64,000 nucleotides of DNA from Dictyoglomus sp. NZ13-RE01 (lineage in GTDB: Bacteria; Dictyoglomota; Dictyoglomia; Dictyoglomales; Dictyoglomaceae). The notes under the pieces are model-generated. The model did no database searches, had not been told where the DNA came from, and saw nothing but the letters and a program-made list of their open reading frames with translations. The position numbers were made by a program, and so were the translations under genes. The stretch spans positions 82,792 to 146,791 of the forward strand of contig NIRF01000003.1 in the NCBI GenBank assembly GCA_002878375.1, written 5' to 3'. Shown piece by piece: positions 26,204 to 38,589 of this stretch. Position 1 is the stretch's first letter. Every line of letters starts with the position of its first letter.

Positions 26204-29080
26204 TTAAAAAACATCTCCAAAACTGAAGTGAACTCTCCACTTAGTATTAGGATCAGCAGGATCTTGACCAAAATTGTATCCAAAGTCAAGCCTTATAGGT
26301 ATAAGTATAGTCTCGTATCTCAATCCTAACCCAACTCCTGTATAAAGCTTAATATCATTAAAAGAACTTAAAGATTTCAAATTAAAGGTGCCTCCAGAAT
26401 CTAAAAAGGCAACTCCATAAAGCCCACTTCCCAGTGGCATTCTATACTGCAGATTAAATAAAACATAAGAATCTCCAGAAAATTCATTATCCAAATAACC
26501 TCTTATGGAATTTGCCCCTCCAAGAGTAAAAAACTCTGTGGAGGGAATGTCTCCTTCCGAAAGACCTATAGATGCCTTCAGAGATAAAACTTGCCTATCC
26601 TTCATTTGAGAGATGGTCAAGGCATTTATATTTGTTAAAGGAATATGCCACTGAAACTCACCTTGGTACTTAGCAAAATTAGAGGCACTACCTCCCCCTG
26701 CAAATTCTATAGTTAGTGAAGACCTCGTCCCTTGGGTTGGACTTAATATAAAGTCTCTTGTATCCCTGGAAACACTTAACATAACACTTGCTATATTTGT
26801 ATGGGTATATGTAGCACCTAAGTATGTCTGCCACACATCCTCATATTTAAAGCCCAATCCTAAATTTATAGATCTTCCCAATGGATAATAGAAGGAAAAG
26901 CTTCCTCCTGTTCTCTCTTCATCCAAACTTTTCGTTCCCTCTTCGGTGGTAACACTTACTGTAGATTTTTTATCATAGATATCTAATTCAAAATTATTTT
27001 TACTTCCCAAGAACCATGGGTCATTAAACTTCAACGTGTAGTTTGCTTTTGCCCCACCAGATAGCAAGAAATTAAAGGATAATTTTTGAGCCTTTCCAAG
27101 AAAATTATCTTCTCTGTACTCAATAAAACCATAAAGTCCTGAAGAGCTTGAATAGCCCCCACCAAAATTTATAGATCCTGTCAATTTTTCTTTTGCTACA
27201 TATATAACCTTAATCTTATCTTCATCAGAACCCTGCTCAAGCCTTATCGCTACATCATCAAATACTCCAGTATTATATATGTTCTGCAAATCCTGCTTCA
27301 CCCTCTCCCAATTGAAAGGTGCTCCAATCTTTAAAGATATCTCTCTTCTTACCACATTTTCTTCCGTTGGTCTCCTCAAAAATGCCATAAAACCAAGAAC
27401 AGATGTTTCTGTGGTCTTTTGTATCTCAACCTTAATATCTTCCACTATATACTCTTTAAATATCAAGGTTAACTCACCATCCACAAATTTGAACTCTTTA
27501 AGGGTAGTAAAAACAAACCCTATATTTTGCAAATATTTTTGTATATTTTCAAAATCTTGGCGCAATAAAGAATAGTTGATTGGCATGCCCTCTTTAACCT
27601 GCATAATTTTCTTTATATTTTCGGAAGGAATGCTCTGAAGTCCTTCAAAGGATATTCTCTTAACTTGAGGATTCTCTTTAAACTCAAAAGTAAGTTTTAC
27701 ACCATCCCCCATTATATCTTTCTTAACATTAACACTCTCAAAGAAGCCAGAGCCTTCTAATTTCTTTATCTGCTCCTTTATCATCTCATCATTTATAAAG
27801 TCCCCTATTTTTAAAGTTATATAATCCTTTAAAGATTCAGGCTTAATCAGATTGAGACCTTCAAAATTAACCTCCAAAAGGATAGGGTTTTCTTTAACTT
27901 TAAAGGTAACATAGACTCCAGAAACACTACTTATCTTTTTAACCTCAACACTCTCAAAATATGGGGAATTAAGAAGCAAACTCTTTTTCTCCTCTAAAAA
28001 TTTATCACTATAAAATTCCCTACCCCTTAAAGCCAACATCTTTAATATATTCTCTTTCGACAAATTTCTATTTCCTTCTATGAAAACTGCAAGAATAATA
28101 GGATTTTCCTTAAACTTTAAATTAACTACTACATTTTCGACATTGTCACTAATATCCCAATCTACTCTCTCAAAATATCCAGTATTTAGTAACTTATTCT
28201 CCCAAACCTCTTTTAAATAATCTGAATAAAATAACTTTTCTTCTGGTTTAATTTTATTTTCAACAATTTCCCCCTTAATGCCTAATACATTTCTGACTTC
28301 ATCTATCTTTACATTATTTAAGCCATATATGTTTATTTCGGAGATTAATGGATTTTCTACAAAATAGAAGGATACATATGCATATCCTTTATCTTCTGTT
28401 AAAGAGTAATCTACCTTAGAGAATAAACCACTCTCTTCTAAGTTTTTCTTTTTTTCATCTAATATGGAAGATGAAATGAAATCATCCACTTTAAGATTTA
28501 TAATACCTTCTACTTTTTCCTTAGATACATTTTTGAGACCAAAGTAATCTAAACGCTTAATAATTGGCATTTCTTTAAAAATAAAGTTTAATAAAATTCC
28601 ACTCTCTGTATTCTCCTCTTGAATATCTATATCCTCAAAAAAGCCTGTTTCAAGAAAGGCTTTTCTTTGATCCCAAATCTTCTTTTCTGTTGTCCATCCA
28701 ATATTAGGAAGAAATAAAGATTTACTTAATGTATTTACATCCACCTTACTTAATCCTAAAAATCTAATCCCTGATATCCAGATTAAAAATGGGGTTTCTA
28801 CAAGTTGAAAAGAAAGCTCAATGCCGTCCTTTGTGGAATTTTTAATTACATTTACAGATAAGAAAAATCCTGTATTTTCTAATCTCTTTTTCAAATCTTC
28901 CAACTTTCCGTCATCTATAGTATCTCCTACCTTTATCCCTATAATCTTCAAAATCTCATCCCTACTAATTTTCTGATTTCCCTCAATAATTATTCCAGAA
29001 ACTTTATATGTAGCCTGCTGTGAATATATTACATTTATCAGAAAAACACTGATTAAGATTATAAACACAAACTTTTTCAA
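26204..29080 (-). CDS. bamA: BamA outer-membrane protein assembly factor with about eight POTRA domains
   Basis: Omp85 insertase that folds beta-barrel proteins into the outer membrane. From TTG 29080 (ribosome site GAAAGGATGG) it has 958 residues: signal peptide 1-20, about eight consecutive POTRA units (roughly 24-94, 97-169, 171-243, 244-327, 328-398, 399-471, 472-545, 546-630) and a 16-strand-type barrel from about 634 to the terminal Phe. Each POTRA shows the N-terminal strand motif and a GFFxxV-like turn (TGFFLSV, TGFFEDI, SGLFSKV, TGYFERV, SPYFESV, SGFFESV, IGFVFTT, TGVFDDV). Five is the usual number. The barrel includes GGANSIRGY. An earlier in-frame start at 29113 would overlap tamB. 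Confidence 0.93.
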   Translation of the reverse strand: MKKFVFIILISVFLINVIYSQQATYKVSGIIIEGNQKISRDEILKIIGIKVGDTIDDGKLEDLKKRLENTGFFLSVNVIKNSTKDGIELSFQLVETPFLIWISGIRFLGLSKVDVNTLSKSLFLPNIGWTTEKKIWDQRKAFLETGFFEDIDIQEENTESGILLNFIFKEMPIIKRLDYFGLKNVSKEKVEGIINLKVDDFISSSILDEKKKNLEESGLFSKVDYSLTEDKGYAYVSFYFVENPLISEINIYGLNNVKIDEVRNVLGIKGEIVENKIKPEEKLFYSDYLKEVWENKLLNTGYFERVDWDISDNVENVVVNLKFKENPIILAVFIEGNRNLSKENILKMLALRGREFYSDKFLEEKKSLLLNSPYFESVEVKKISSVSGVYVTFKVKENPILLEVNFEGLNLIKPESLKDYITLKIGDFINDEMIKEQIKKLEGSGFFESVNVKKDIMGDGVKLTFEFKENPQVKRISFEGLQSIPSENIKKIMQVKEGMPINYSLLRQDFENIQKYLQNIGFVFTTLKEFKFVDGELTLIFKEYIVEDIKVEIQKTTETSVLGFMAFLRRPTEENVVRREISLKIGAPFNWERVKQDLQNIYNTGVFDDVAIRLEQGSDEDKIKVIYVAKEKLTGSINFGGGYSSSSGLYGFIEYREDNFLGKAQKLSFNFLLSGGAKANYTLKFNDPWFLGSKNNFELDIYDKKSTVSVTTEEGTKSLDEERTGGSFSFYYPLGRSINLGLGFKYEDVWQTYLGATYTHTNIASVMLSVSRDTRDFILSPTQGTRSSLTIEFAGGGSASNFAKYQGEFQWHIPLTNINALTISQMKDRQVLSLKASIGLSEGDIPSTEFFTLGGANSIRGYLDNEFSGDSYVLFNLQYRMPLGSGLYGVAFLDSGGTFNLKSLSSFNDIKLYTGVGLGLRYETILIPIRLDFGYNFGQDPADPNTKWRVHFSFGDVF

Positions 29081-29096
29081 AATATCACCATCCTTT

Positions 29097-32000
29097 CTAA
29101 AATTTAACCCCATATTGGAAAGAGAAGAAGTTAACTCCCTCTGTATTAAGCCATTTTATATTTAATCCACTTCTAAGTAAATATTCTAACTCCCACCCAG
29201 AAAAACTTCCTTTTTCAAGAGAATAATCTAACCTGAATATTATATTATCAGATAATTTTTTTTCAAAGGTTATTTTACTGAAGGTAGGTATGAAATAACT
29301 TAGATTGTATTGTACTTTAATAGATTCCAAATTTAAAACCCTACTTATCTCGGAGAATAATGGACTAATAAGATACTCTATTAAAGTAGAACTAATAATA
29401 TTTTGAACCCCAATAGGAATATTTTCAAGAAAAGAGTATAAAGGAAAGGTCTCCTCCTTAGCAAAAGTCAATCTCTCCTGTCCTAAAAGAAGAAAGAGAA
29501 TCTCTTTCAATGATAAAGGAGGATCAGAGGTAAAGTTTATAGATGATTGTCCCATAAATCCATATCCTGTTAAATAAACTACGTAATTTTGAATGGTTGT
29601 TTTTGCCATAATTTCCCAAATATTCTCTGTATAACTTAAACCTAAAAATTTAATGTACCCTGAATAAATAGAAAAATTCCTATTTACTATATTGATATTT
29701 CCTTTTGAAAAATCAATTTTTCCTAATAGTAATGGTTTTGATAGATCTCCCGATACATATACTCCCCCCTTTAAACTCAAGCTAAGCCCCATATCAGGAA
29801 GGTAAAAGACTACATTGTCACCTAAATTCAAATTTAGTGACAGACGAATCTTTGGAAGCAAAGTTTCTTCTCCTTTTGTCTCCTGTTTTGGTATAGACAA
29901 TACCGCATTATAGAGGGTTACATCTCCCTTTACTATTGGACTCTTAAGATCACTAATATTTATATCTCCATCGAAATATGATTTTGCCAGATCTGGTACA
30001 TTAAGGACTAAGTTCTTTATCTTTAAATTTACATCTAAATTAGGATATATAAAGCCAGTTCCTGAAACTTTTGAAGAGGCAAAAGGAATATCAAGCTTTT
30101 CTAATTTAATATTACTACCATCTGCTTCTATTCCAAAGCCCAAAGAATTGACTTTTTGCATTATATAAACGAACTCTAAAGGCTCAGAGAAATCAATATT
30201 TCCCTCTAAATTCCATTTAGAAAGATTCCCTTCTATTTTTATACTTACTTTTCCTTTCTCAATATTCTTAGCTATTTGAGAAGGAATAATATAGGTTAAA
30301 AATTCAGTATTATCAAATTTTAATGACAAATCAAAATTATCCCCTTTTATAAATCCAGAAATTACACCCATTGCCATATCTCTGATAGTGCCATTTAATA
30401 AATATCCATCATTACCTTGAAAAATATTAGCATTAATCACTAAATTTCTATTTAAGTTAAATAGATTCAAAACAGAAATTAAATTTCCATCTTTAATGGC
30501 AAAAGAAGCTAAATTAACAATTCCCCCAAAGATTCCAGAAATCTCAGGCAAATTAATAATCCTAAGCATTTCTAAAGGAACATTTCGTAAAACTAAAGTA
30601 CCTTTTCCTTGTGCATCTAAATCAATTTTAATATTCCCATCCTTTTCAAAATTGAAAGTGCCTTTTAATAAGTCTTTATCTTTTAAATTCATTAGAATAT
30701 TACCCCTTATAAGCTTCGGAATCTTTGTTTCCTTACTCTCAAGCTCTACAACCATTTTTTTATAATCTACACTACCTTTCCATAAGCTATCCATCATAGG
30801 ATATTTAGAAGAAGATAACTTTAAGTCAAAGAGAAAATCTTCCTGAACTTCTCCTCTTAACTGCCATAAAAACTCCCAAAGCTCACCTTTAACATTTAGA
30901 CTTAATTTGTCTTTATAAATTCCGTCTAAGGATAAATTCTTTATAGAAAGGTTAGTGAAATTTATCTCATCAGAAGAAAGGTTAAAAACTATCTCAGAGG
31001 GTAAGAATTGAATATTTAAATCTTTAACTATGCCTTTTAAACCACTAACTATATTATTCTTTTCAAGATTTATATTCTTTCCTATTATGTTTAATTTATT
31101 ACTATAATATTCTCCTTTTATTTCCCCCTCCCATATATTTCCAGAAATAGAAATGTGATCTATTTCTCCGCCCAAATTAACAATACCTAAATCTGAGTTC
31201 TCATATGATATCTTTATAAATCCATCCAAATACTTGAAATAATTTAAGGAAAGAATAGAAGATAATCTAAGCTTATCAAAAAGTAAAAATTCTATTTTTT
31301 CGAAATGAAGTCCGTTATTAACTGTTCCAAGAATACTTAAGTTTCCTATATTTACTCCTTTAAAAACTAACTTCTCCGAATTTATTTTAAAACCTATGTC
31401 TTTATCTAAGATTATCTCTCCATCAAGTTTACCATTAATCTCTTTTATAAGAGAATTAATACTTAATCCGATTAAATAGATAGCGCCAGAATTATTAGAA
31501 AGATTGTAATTTCCCTTGATACTTCCCCCAAGAATCTCTCCACTTATGTAAACATTCTCATCTTTCCAATCAAAATCTAATTCTCCAATACTAATATCTT
31601 CATAGCATAAATCCTTCAGTCTTAAAGAATTTTTTAAATCGAATATAAATTGAGCTTTTATTGGGAAAGAGCCATATATTAAAGTTACTTCTCCATTCAT
31701 ATTTTCTTCCTTTAGAGTTCCCAAAATATTTATACTAAAGATATCTCCCATATATTTAGCCTTTAAAATGCCATTAAAGGATAAATCATCATTGATATTT
31801 AATGTTAGCTCTTCAAGTTCATTAATTAAATTTTTAGCATAGATAAAAGCCCTCCACTTCCAATTCTCACCTAAGACTTCAATATCAAAAATCCTTCCAG
31901 AGGATGTGGATGAAAATCTCCCTTTTATGTTCCCAAGATTATTAAATTCTAATTTTCCTCTAAAATCATTTAATATAATATTTCCTATCTTTATAAAATT

Positions 32001-33956
32001 ATTTCTGGAAGTAATTTCGCCCTTCCAATCATTCATATCTCCTTTTACAGAAAAGATAAGGGGAATACTTACTCCACTGTCAATAATTATGTTCCCTTTC
32101 AGATCTATCTTTTTCTCCGCAACATTCAAAATACCATTTCCAGCTAAATAATTTCTACCAATCTTTGCACTTACACTCCTTATAAGAATTTGAGATAGAT
32201 TATTCCCTGATAAAAATAGATTTACCCTCTCAAAAGAAAGACCATTATATTTTATATCTCTTCCAGCAATACTTGCTTCTATATATGGCTCTTTTAAAAT
32301 ATTTCCTTTTACCCTTACCTCTCCAAATAGATTCCCATTTAAATTCTCCATCTGTAATAAAGTGTTTGGAATAGATATTTTTAAGTTTGCGTTTTCAAAT
32401 TCTGGATCACATACTCCTGAAATGAAAAATGGGTTGAAAGGAGTGATTAACTTTCCAGAAACTTTATAATTCCCAAAGAAATAAGTTAGATTTAAAAAGA
32501 GATCAAAAGAATAACCATAAAGATTTATTCCACTACCCTTTATATTTACTTCTTTGAGGAAAAAAAAATTTAGATCAGATTCTCCTTCTACAGAGAAATC
32601 AACTTTTTCCGCAGAATACTCTCCTAATTTACCATTTTGTAAAGTTCCAGTTAAAAGGAGTTTCCAAGTTTTTTCGCCACTACCTTTCAAGCTAAAATTA
32701 GCAATTCCTTCTATAGGGGGTAAATTAAAAGATTTTGCAATATTTTGGATTGGTATATTCTCTCCATTCAATAATAATTCCCCTTTTTGCTTATCCATGT
32801 TGTAGGTAAGCTTTCCAGTCATTTTACCGCCTAAAAATAATGCGGAAAGGTCTAAGTTTAGGTTTGGTAATGTTGAAGAGGAAGTAATATCAAGGGTATC
32901 AAAGGATAATCTAAAAATCTCACCATTTTTTACACTAATTTTCCCCAATATACTTGGTGTCTCATATTTTCCCTCTATTTTAAAACTGCCATTTCCAATT
33001 CCTTTTAATCCAAAATTATTAGATAAATATTTTTCATCAATATTAGAGATATCTAAATTTTTGATATTCAAATCTAAGAGTAGATCAGGTGTAAATCTAC
33101 CTGATAAATTGATTTCAGATGTCTCCCAATACCCTTGCCCATTCTTAAGAATGATATTATTTTTATCAATTACAATATTAGCAGTAATCTTTTTAATAGA
33201 AAGATTAAAATCCTTTAATGATATGGTTGTATCCTGGATAGATAAGTTTCCATTCACATACCATTCTGCACCTTTTCCTGCTATTGAAAGACTTCCTGTA
33301 AAAGTACCATCCTCGGTAACAAAAAGATCTGGCAAAAATAAATGCGCCCAATCTTTTGCCTTTGCATTTTTAAAACTAAAATTCAAAACTCCCGAACTTT
33401 CTGAGAAATTATAGGTTCCTTGACTGGACAAAGTTTCTTTAGAAGAGGTAGATGTTGCAGTATAGGAAATAACTTGGTTCTTATAATTAAACTCTCCACT
33501 CACATTAGAAACATTCGTTTCTTTTTTTGTCTTTATATCTCTAACTATTACGACGCCTTCTTTTACCTTAGCCCTTATTTCAATATTAATAGTAGAGGTA
33601 GAAGTGCCACCACTTATATTTCCAAGACCAGGTATTTCTGGAAAAACCCATTCCCCTTTTTCATTATGAATTATAATTATCTTTGGCTTTGTTAATTCTA
33701 AATTAATAGGAGAAAGCTTTAGGACATTTTCCACAGAGACTCCTACATTGGCAAGAAATATTCTATTTCCAATACTCAAATCTCCTGCATATATCTTATT
33801 TGGAAATACAAACCTTACATCTCCACATTTAACGCTTCCCCCAAAAGTCTTCTCAAGAGCATATTTAATTATAATTCTTCCCCATAAAGGAGAAGTTAAA
33901 AGAAGTACTCCAAATAGAAATAAAAATACACTTAAGATAGTAAGAAGTTTTTTCAC
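29097..33956 (-). CDS. tamB: TamB-like (DUF490/AsmA-like) translocation and assembly protein
   Basis: 1619 residues: one N-terminal inner-membrane helix (about 5-25), then a very long repetitive beta-rich region (AsmA/TamB/VPS13-like groove, alternating hydrophobic strands with Asn/Gly turns), and the C-terminal DUF490/TamB domain (about 1300-1619) with DPPLSLKEILFLLLGQERL. TamB-like proteins span the periplasm and are linked to barrel assembly and phospholipid transport to the outer membrane. Start GTG overlaps the murA stop (GTGA). Immediately followed by bamA, which suggests that it works with BamA or the second Omp85 protein. Confidence 0.88.
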   Translation of the reverse strand: MKKLLTILSVFLFLFGVLLLTSPLWGRIIIKYALEKTFGGSVKCGDVRFVFPNKIYAGDLSIGNRIFLANVGVSVENVLKLSPINLELTKPKIIIIHNEKGEWVFPEIPGLGNISGGTSTSTINIEIRAKVKEGVVIVRDIKTKKETNVSNVSGEFNYKNQVISYTATSTSSKETLSSQGTYNFSESSGVLNFSFKNAKAKDWAHLFLPDLFVTEDGTFTGSLSIAGKGAEWYVNGNLSIQDTTISLKDFNLSIKKITANIVIDKNNIILKNGQGYWETSEINLSGRFTPDLLLDLNIKNLDISNIDEKYLSNNFGLKGIGNGSFKIEGKYETPSILGKISVKNGEIFRLSFDTLDITSSSTLPNLNLDLSALFLGGKMTGKLTYNMDKQKGELLLNGENIPIQNIAKSFNLPPIEGIANFSLKGSGEKTWKLLLTGTLQNGKLGEYSAEKVDFSVEGESDLNFFFLKEVNIKGSGINLYGYSFDLFLNLTYFFGNYKVSGKLITPFNPFFISGVCDPEFENANLKISIPNTLLQMENLNGNLFGEVRVKGNILKEPYIEASIAGRDIKYNGLSFERVNLFLSGNNLSQILIRSVSAKIGRNYLAGNGILNVAEKKIDLKGNIIIDSGVSIPLIFSVKGDMNDWKGEITSRNNFIKIGNIILNDFRGKLEFNNLGNIKGRFSSTSSGRIFDIEVLGENWKWRAFIYAKNLINELEELTLNINDDLSFNGILKAKYMGDIFSINILGTLKEENMNGEVTLIYGSFPIKAQFIFDLKNSLRLKDLCYEDISIGELDFDWKDENVYISGEILGGSIKGNYNLSNNSGAIYLIGLSINSLIKEINGKLDGEIILDKDIGFKINSEKLVFKGVNIGNLSILGTVNNGLHFEKIEFLLFDKLRLSSILSLNYFKYLDGFIKISYENSDLGIVNLGGEIDHISISGNIWEGEIKGEYYSNKLNIIGKNINLEKNNIVSGLKGIVKDLNIQFLPSEIVFNLSSDEINFTNLSIKNLSLDGIYKDKLSLNVKGELWEFLWQLRGEVQEDFLFDLKLSSSKYPMMDSLWKGSVDYKKMVVELESKETKIPKLIRGNILMNLKDKDLLKGTFNFEKDGNIKIDLDAQGKGTLVLRNVPLEMLRIINLPEISGIFGGIVNLASFAIKDGNLISVLNLFNLNRNLVINANIFQGNDGYLLNGTIRDMAMGVISGFIKGDNFDLSLKFDNTEFLTYIIPSQIAKNIEKGKVSIKIEGNLSKWNLEGNIDFSEPLEFVYIMQKVNSLGFGIEADGSNIKLEKLDIPFASSKVSGTGFIYPNLDVNLKIKNLVLNVPDLAKSYFDGDINISDLKSPIVKGDVTLYNAVLSIPKQETKGEETLLPKIRLSLNLNLGDNVVFYLPDMGLSLSLKGGVYVSGDLSKPLLLGKIDFSKGNINIVNRNFSIYSGYIKFLGLSYTENIWEIMAKTTIQNYVVYLTGYGFMGQSSINFTSDPPLSLKEILFLLLGQERLTFAKEETFPLYSFLENIPIGVQNIISSTLIEYLISPLFSEISRVLNLESIKVQYNLSYFIPTFSKITFEKKLSDNIIFRLDYSLEKGSFSGWELEYLLRSGLNIKWLNTEGVNFFSFQYGVKF

Positions 33957-35221
33957 TCTTTTCTTACCCTCCTAATTTTTGCCCCTAAAGCATTTAATTC
34001 TTCATCTAACCTCACATATCCTCTATCTATATGCTCTCCTGCATCTATAACTTCGGTCTCTCCTTGTGCACATAATCCTGCTATAACTAAAGCAGCTCCA
34101 GCTCTTAAGTCTGTTGCCTCAACTGGTGCTCCCAAAAGTTTTGGAACTCCTTGTATAAAAGCAGTTCTTCCTTCTATACTAATTTTTGCACCCAATCTCA
34201 ATAACTCACCTACATGTGAAAATCTATTTTCAAATATATTTTCTACAATGACACTATTTCCCTGAGCAAGACATGCAAAAACCATAATTTGAGGCTGTAA
34301 ATCAGTTGGAAAGCCTGGATATGGCATTGTATTAATCTCAATTCCTTTCCATTCCTTTGCCCCTTTAACTAATACTTCATTTCCCAAGACCTTTATTGTA
34401 TCAACTCCTGCCTCCTTTAACTTTACTAACAAACTTTGAATATGTTCAATCTCGACATTCTTAATCAAAATTTCCTTGCCAATCATCACTCCCGTTATTA
34501 TAAAGGTACCTGCCGCTATTCTATCAGGTATTACCTTATAATAATCAATACTTTTTAATTTTTCCCTTCCCACAATATGTATAGTTGAAGTTCCTAATCC
34601 TTCTATCTCTGCACCTAATAATTTTAAAAAATTCCCTAAATCAACAACTTCTGGCTCACAAGCTGCGTTCTCAATAATAGTTTCACCCTTAGCCAAAACT
34701 GCTCCCATCATAATATTTCTTGTAGCTCCCACACTTGGCTTGTCCAAATATATTTTTGCACCCTTCAACCCCTTTTTTGCTCTGGCATGTACAAAACCAC
34801 TTTCTACATTTATTTCTGCACCCAAATTTTCAAAGCCTTTTATGTGTAAATCTACAGGTCTTATGCCAATTCTACATCCTCCAGGATATGGGATCTTTGC
34901 CTCTCCAAACCTGGCTAAAAGTGGACCTAAGATCTCAAAGGAAGCTCTCATTTTTGATACTAATTCATAAGGTGCCTCAAAGGATTTAGGCTCTCCTCTT
35001 ATAGTTACCTTTTGGTCATCAATAACTACTTCTTTCCCTAATAGCCTCAAAATTTCTGCCATCGTTAGAATATCATTTACTGGGGGAACATCATCTAAAA
35101 TGACTTCATCATCTAATAATAGAGATGCAGCCATTATTGGAAGAGAAGCATTTTTGCTCCCAGATACTCTAATCTCTCCTTTTAACTTATGTCCACCTTC
35201 TATAATAAAACTGTCTCCCAA
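33953..35221 (-). CDS. murA: UDP-N-acetylglucosamine 1-carboxyvinyltransferase
   Basis: First committed enzyme of peptidoglycan synthesis, transferring enolpyruvate from PEP to UDP-GlcNAc. N-terminal FIIEGGHKLKGEIRVSGSKNA, the catalytic-loop Cys in YPGGCRIGIRPVD, and the late AGAALVIAGL are family hallmarks. TTG 35221 follows AAGGGAGG by five bases and gives 422 residues, the normal length; the upstream in-frame start would overlap upp by 32 bases. Sits between upp and tamB, joining the housekeeping and envelope parts of the run. Confidence 0.94.
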   Translation of the reverse strand: MGDSFIIEGGHKLKGEIRVSGSKNASLPIMAASLLLDDEVILDDVPPVNDILTMAEILRLLGKEVVIDDQKVTIRGEPKSFEAPYELVSKMRASFEILGPLLARFGEAKIPYPGGCRIGIRPVDLHIKGFENLGAEINVESGFVHARAKKGLKGAKIYLDKPSVGATRNIMMGAVLAKGETIIENAACEPEVVDLGNFLKLLGAEIEGLGTSTIHIVGREKLKSIDYYKVIPDRIAAGTFIITGVMIGKEILIKNVEIEHIQSLLVKLKEAGVDTIKVLGNEVLVKGAKEWKGIEINTMPYPGFPTDLQPQIMVFACLAQGNSVIVENIFENRFSHVGELLRLGAKISIEGRTAFIQGVPKLLGAPVEATDLRAGAALVIAGLCAQGETEVIDAGEHIDRGYVRLDEELNALGAKIRRVRKE

Positions 35222-35237
35222 AGGAGCCTCCCTTCCT

Positions 35238-37113
<1,876 letters not shown>

Positions 37114-37117
<4 letters not shown>

Positions 37118-37560
37118 AATAACTCCTCCTCATACTTTGAGATTTTTTGCAGTCTTAATTTATGTCTTCCACCTGAAAATTCAGTATTCAACCAAACCCT
37201 CACAATTTCTTTAGCTAAATCTTTTCCTAATATTCTTCCCCCTAAAGCTAAAATATTTGCATCATTATGTTCTCTACTCATTCTTGCCTCATAAGGATCT
37301 CTACAGAGAGCAGCTCTAATACCCTTTACTTTATTTGCAACTATACTCATACCAATTCCTGTTCCACATATTAGTATGCCTTTATCAAAACCACCCTTTG
37401 CAACAGCTTTTGCAACCAAAATTGCATAATCCGGATAATCCGCCCTCTCAGGAGAGTAAGTCCCAAAATCATGATAACTAATATTCCATTCCTCCAACCA
37501 CTTCTTAAGTTCCTCTTTTAACTCATATCCAGCATGATCTGAACCTATTGCTATCTTCAT
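37114..37560 (-). CDS. rpiB: Ribose-5-phosphate isomerase B
   Basis: Interconverts ribose 5-phosphate and ribulose 5-phosphate. [13 protein letters not shown] at residues 6-18, the catalytic Cys in [12 protein letters not shown], and [15 protein letters not shown] are characteristic. 148 residues. Placed directly before glyA, as in Bacillus (ywlF-glyA). Confidence 0.94.
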
Positions 37561-37563
37561 AAA

Positions 37564-38589
37564 TTATTCTCCTTCAAGATTTTTGGATGCTCTTATTAAT
37601 CTGTCCATTATAGCAAGACCAATCCCTTCTAAGGGATATGATTCACTCAAAATTATATCCACTTCATCCTCCAACATTCTCATTCCACTAAACAAATTAA
37701 CTGCAATACTTGGCAAATTTTTCCTACTACCTACTACTAATAATTTTACACTATTAGGATAAAAACTTCTATACTCTTCTGAAACTAATGCACCAACCTT
37801 TTTTCCTTCTTCAAGCCACTTCAATATTCTATTTTTCCATGTATCGTTAAATTCATCAATTATGTACAAAGGTACTTTGGGAGCATAATGCCTATGTTTC
37901 AATCCAGGTGATGGAACCTTCTCATTTTTATCACTTCTTCTCCAAACATTAATTTTTTTTCCCAAAACTTTCTCTATATCCTCCTTTGTACAAGCACCAG
38001 GACGCAAAATAATAGGCTCTTCTTCTGTTAGATCCAATACTGTGGATTCCAATCCATAAACAACCTCCCCTCCATCTAATATCACATCTATTCTATCTCC
38101 TAAATCCTCTAAAACATGCTCCGCTTTTGTTGGGCTTGGTCTTCCTGATAAATTAGCTGAAGGAGCAGGGATTGGTCTACCAAATGCTTTTAAAAGGGCA
38201 AGAGCTACAGGATGAGAAGGCTGTCTTATAGCTACTTTTTCACTTCCTGCCGTAATAATATCGTTTACTAATGAGGATTTGTAAAATATCAATGTAAGTG
38301 GACCTGGCCAAAATTTTTCTATTAGCTTTTCTGCGTCTTCAGAGACTTCCTCCGCAAGAGAATATATTTCATCTTTTCTTCCCACATGAACAATCAAAGG
38401 ATTATCTATTGGTCTATTTTTTACCATAAATATCTTTTTTATAGCGGACGGATTAAAGGCATCTGCTCCCAAACCATATACTGTTTCAGTGGGAAAAGCT
38501 ACAAGCCCTCCCTTTTCCAAAACCTTAACCGCATAATCTATGGCGGACATAGAGATATTATTAGGATCTACTTTAAAATACTTCCCCAT
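37564..38589 (-). CDS. L-threonylcarbamoyladenylate synthase (Sua5 type)
   Basis: Makes threonylcarbamoyl-AMP for the t6A37 modification of ANN-decoding tRNAs. N-terminal YrdC domain (about 1-210) with GGLVAFPTETVYGLGADA and PAPSANLSGRPSPT, followed by a C-terminal Sua5 domain (about 215-341) joined through SPGLKHRHYAPK. At 341 residues it is the two-domain Sua5 form rather than the short TsaC. Overlaps the end of prmC by 22 bases. Confidence 0.93.
   Translation of the reverse strand: MGKYFKVDPNNISMSAIDYAVKVLEKGGLVAFPTETVYGLGADAFNPSAIKKIFMVKNRPIDNPLIVHVGRKDEIYSLAEEVSEDAEKLIEKFWPGPLTLIFYKSSLVNDIITAGSEKVAIRQPSHPVALALLKAFGRPIPAPSANLSGRPSPTKAEHVLEDLGDRIDVILDGGEVVYGLESTVLDLTEEEPIILRPGACTKEDIEKVLGKKINVWRRSDKNEKVPSPGLKHRHYAPKVPLYIIDEFNDTWKNRILKWLEEGKKVGALVSEEYRSFYPNSVKLLVVGSRKNLPSIAVNLFSGMRMLEDEVDIILSESYPLEGIGLAIMDRLIRASKNLEGE

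Noticed and set aside
32554-33695. Several plus-strand frames of 80-117 codons
   Set aside because: All are antisense to the long TamB-like gene, whose continuous family match leaves no doubt about the coding strand.
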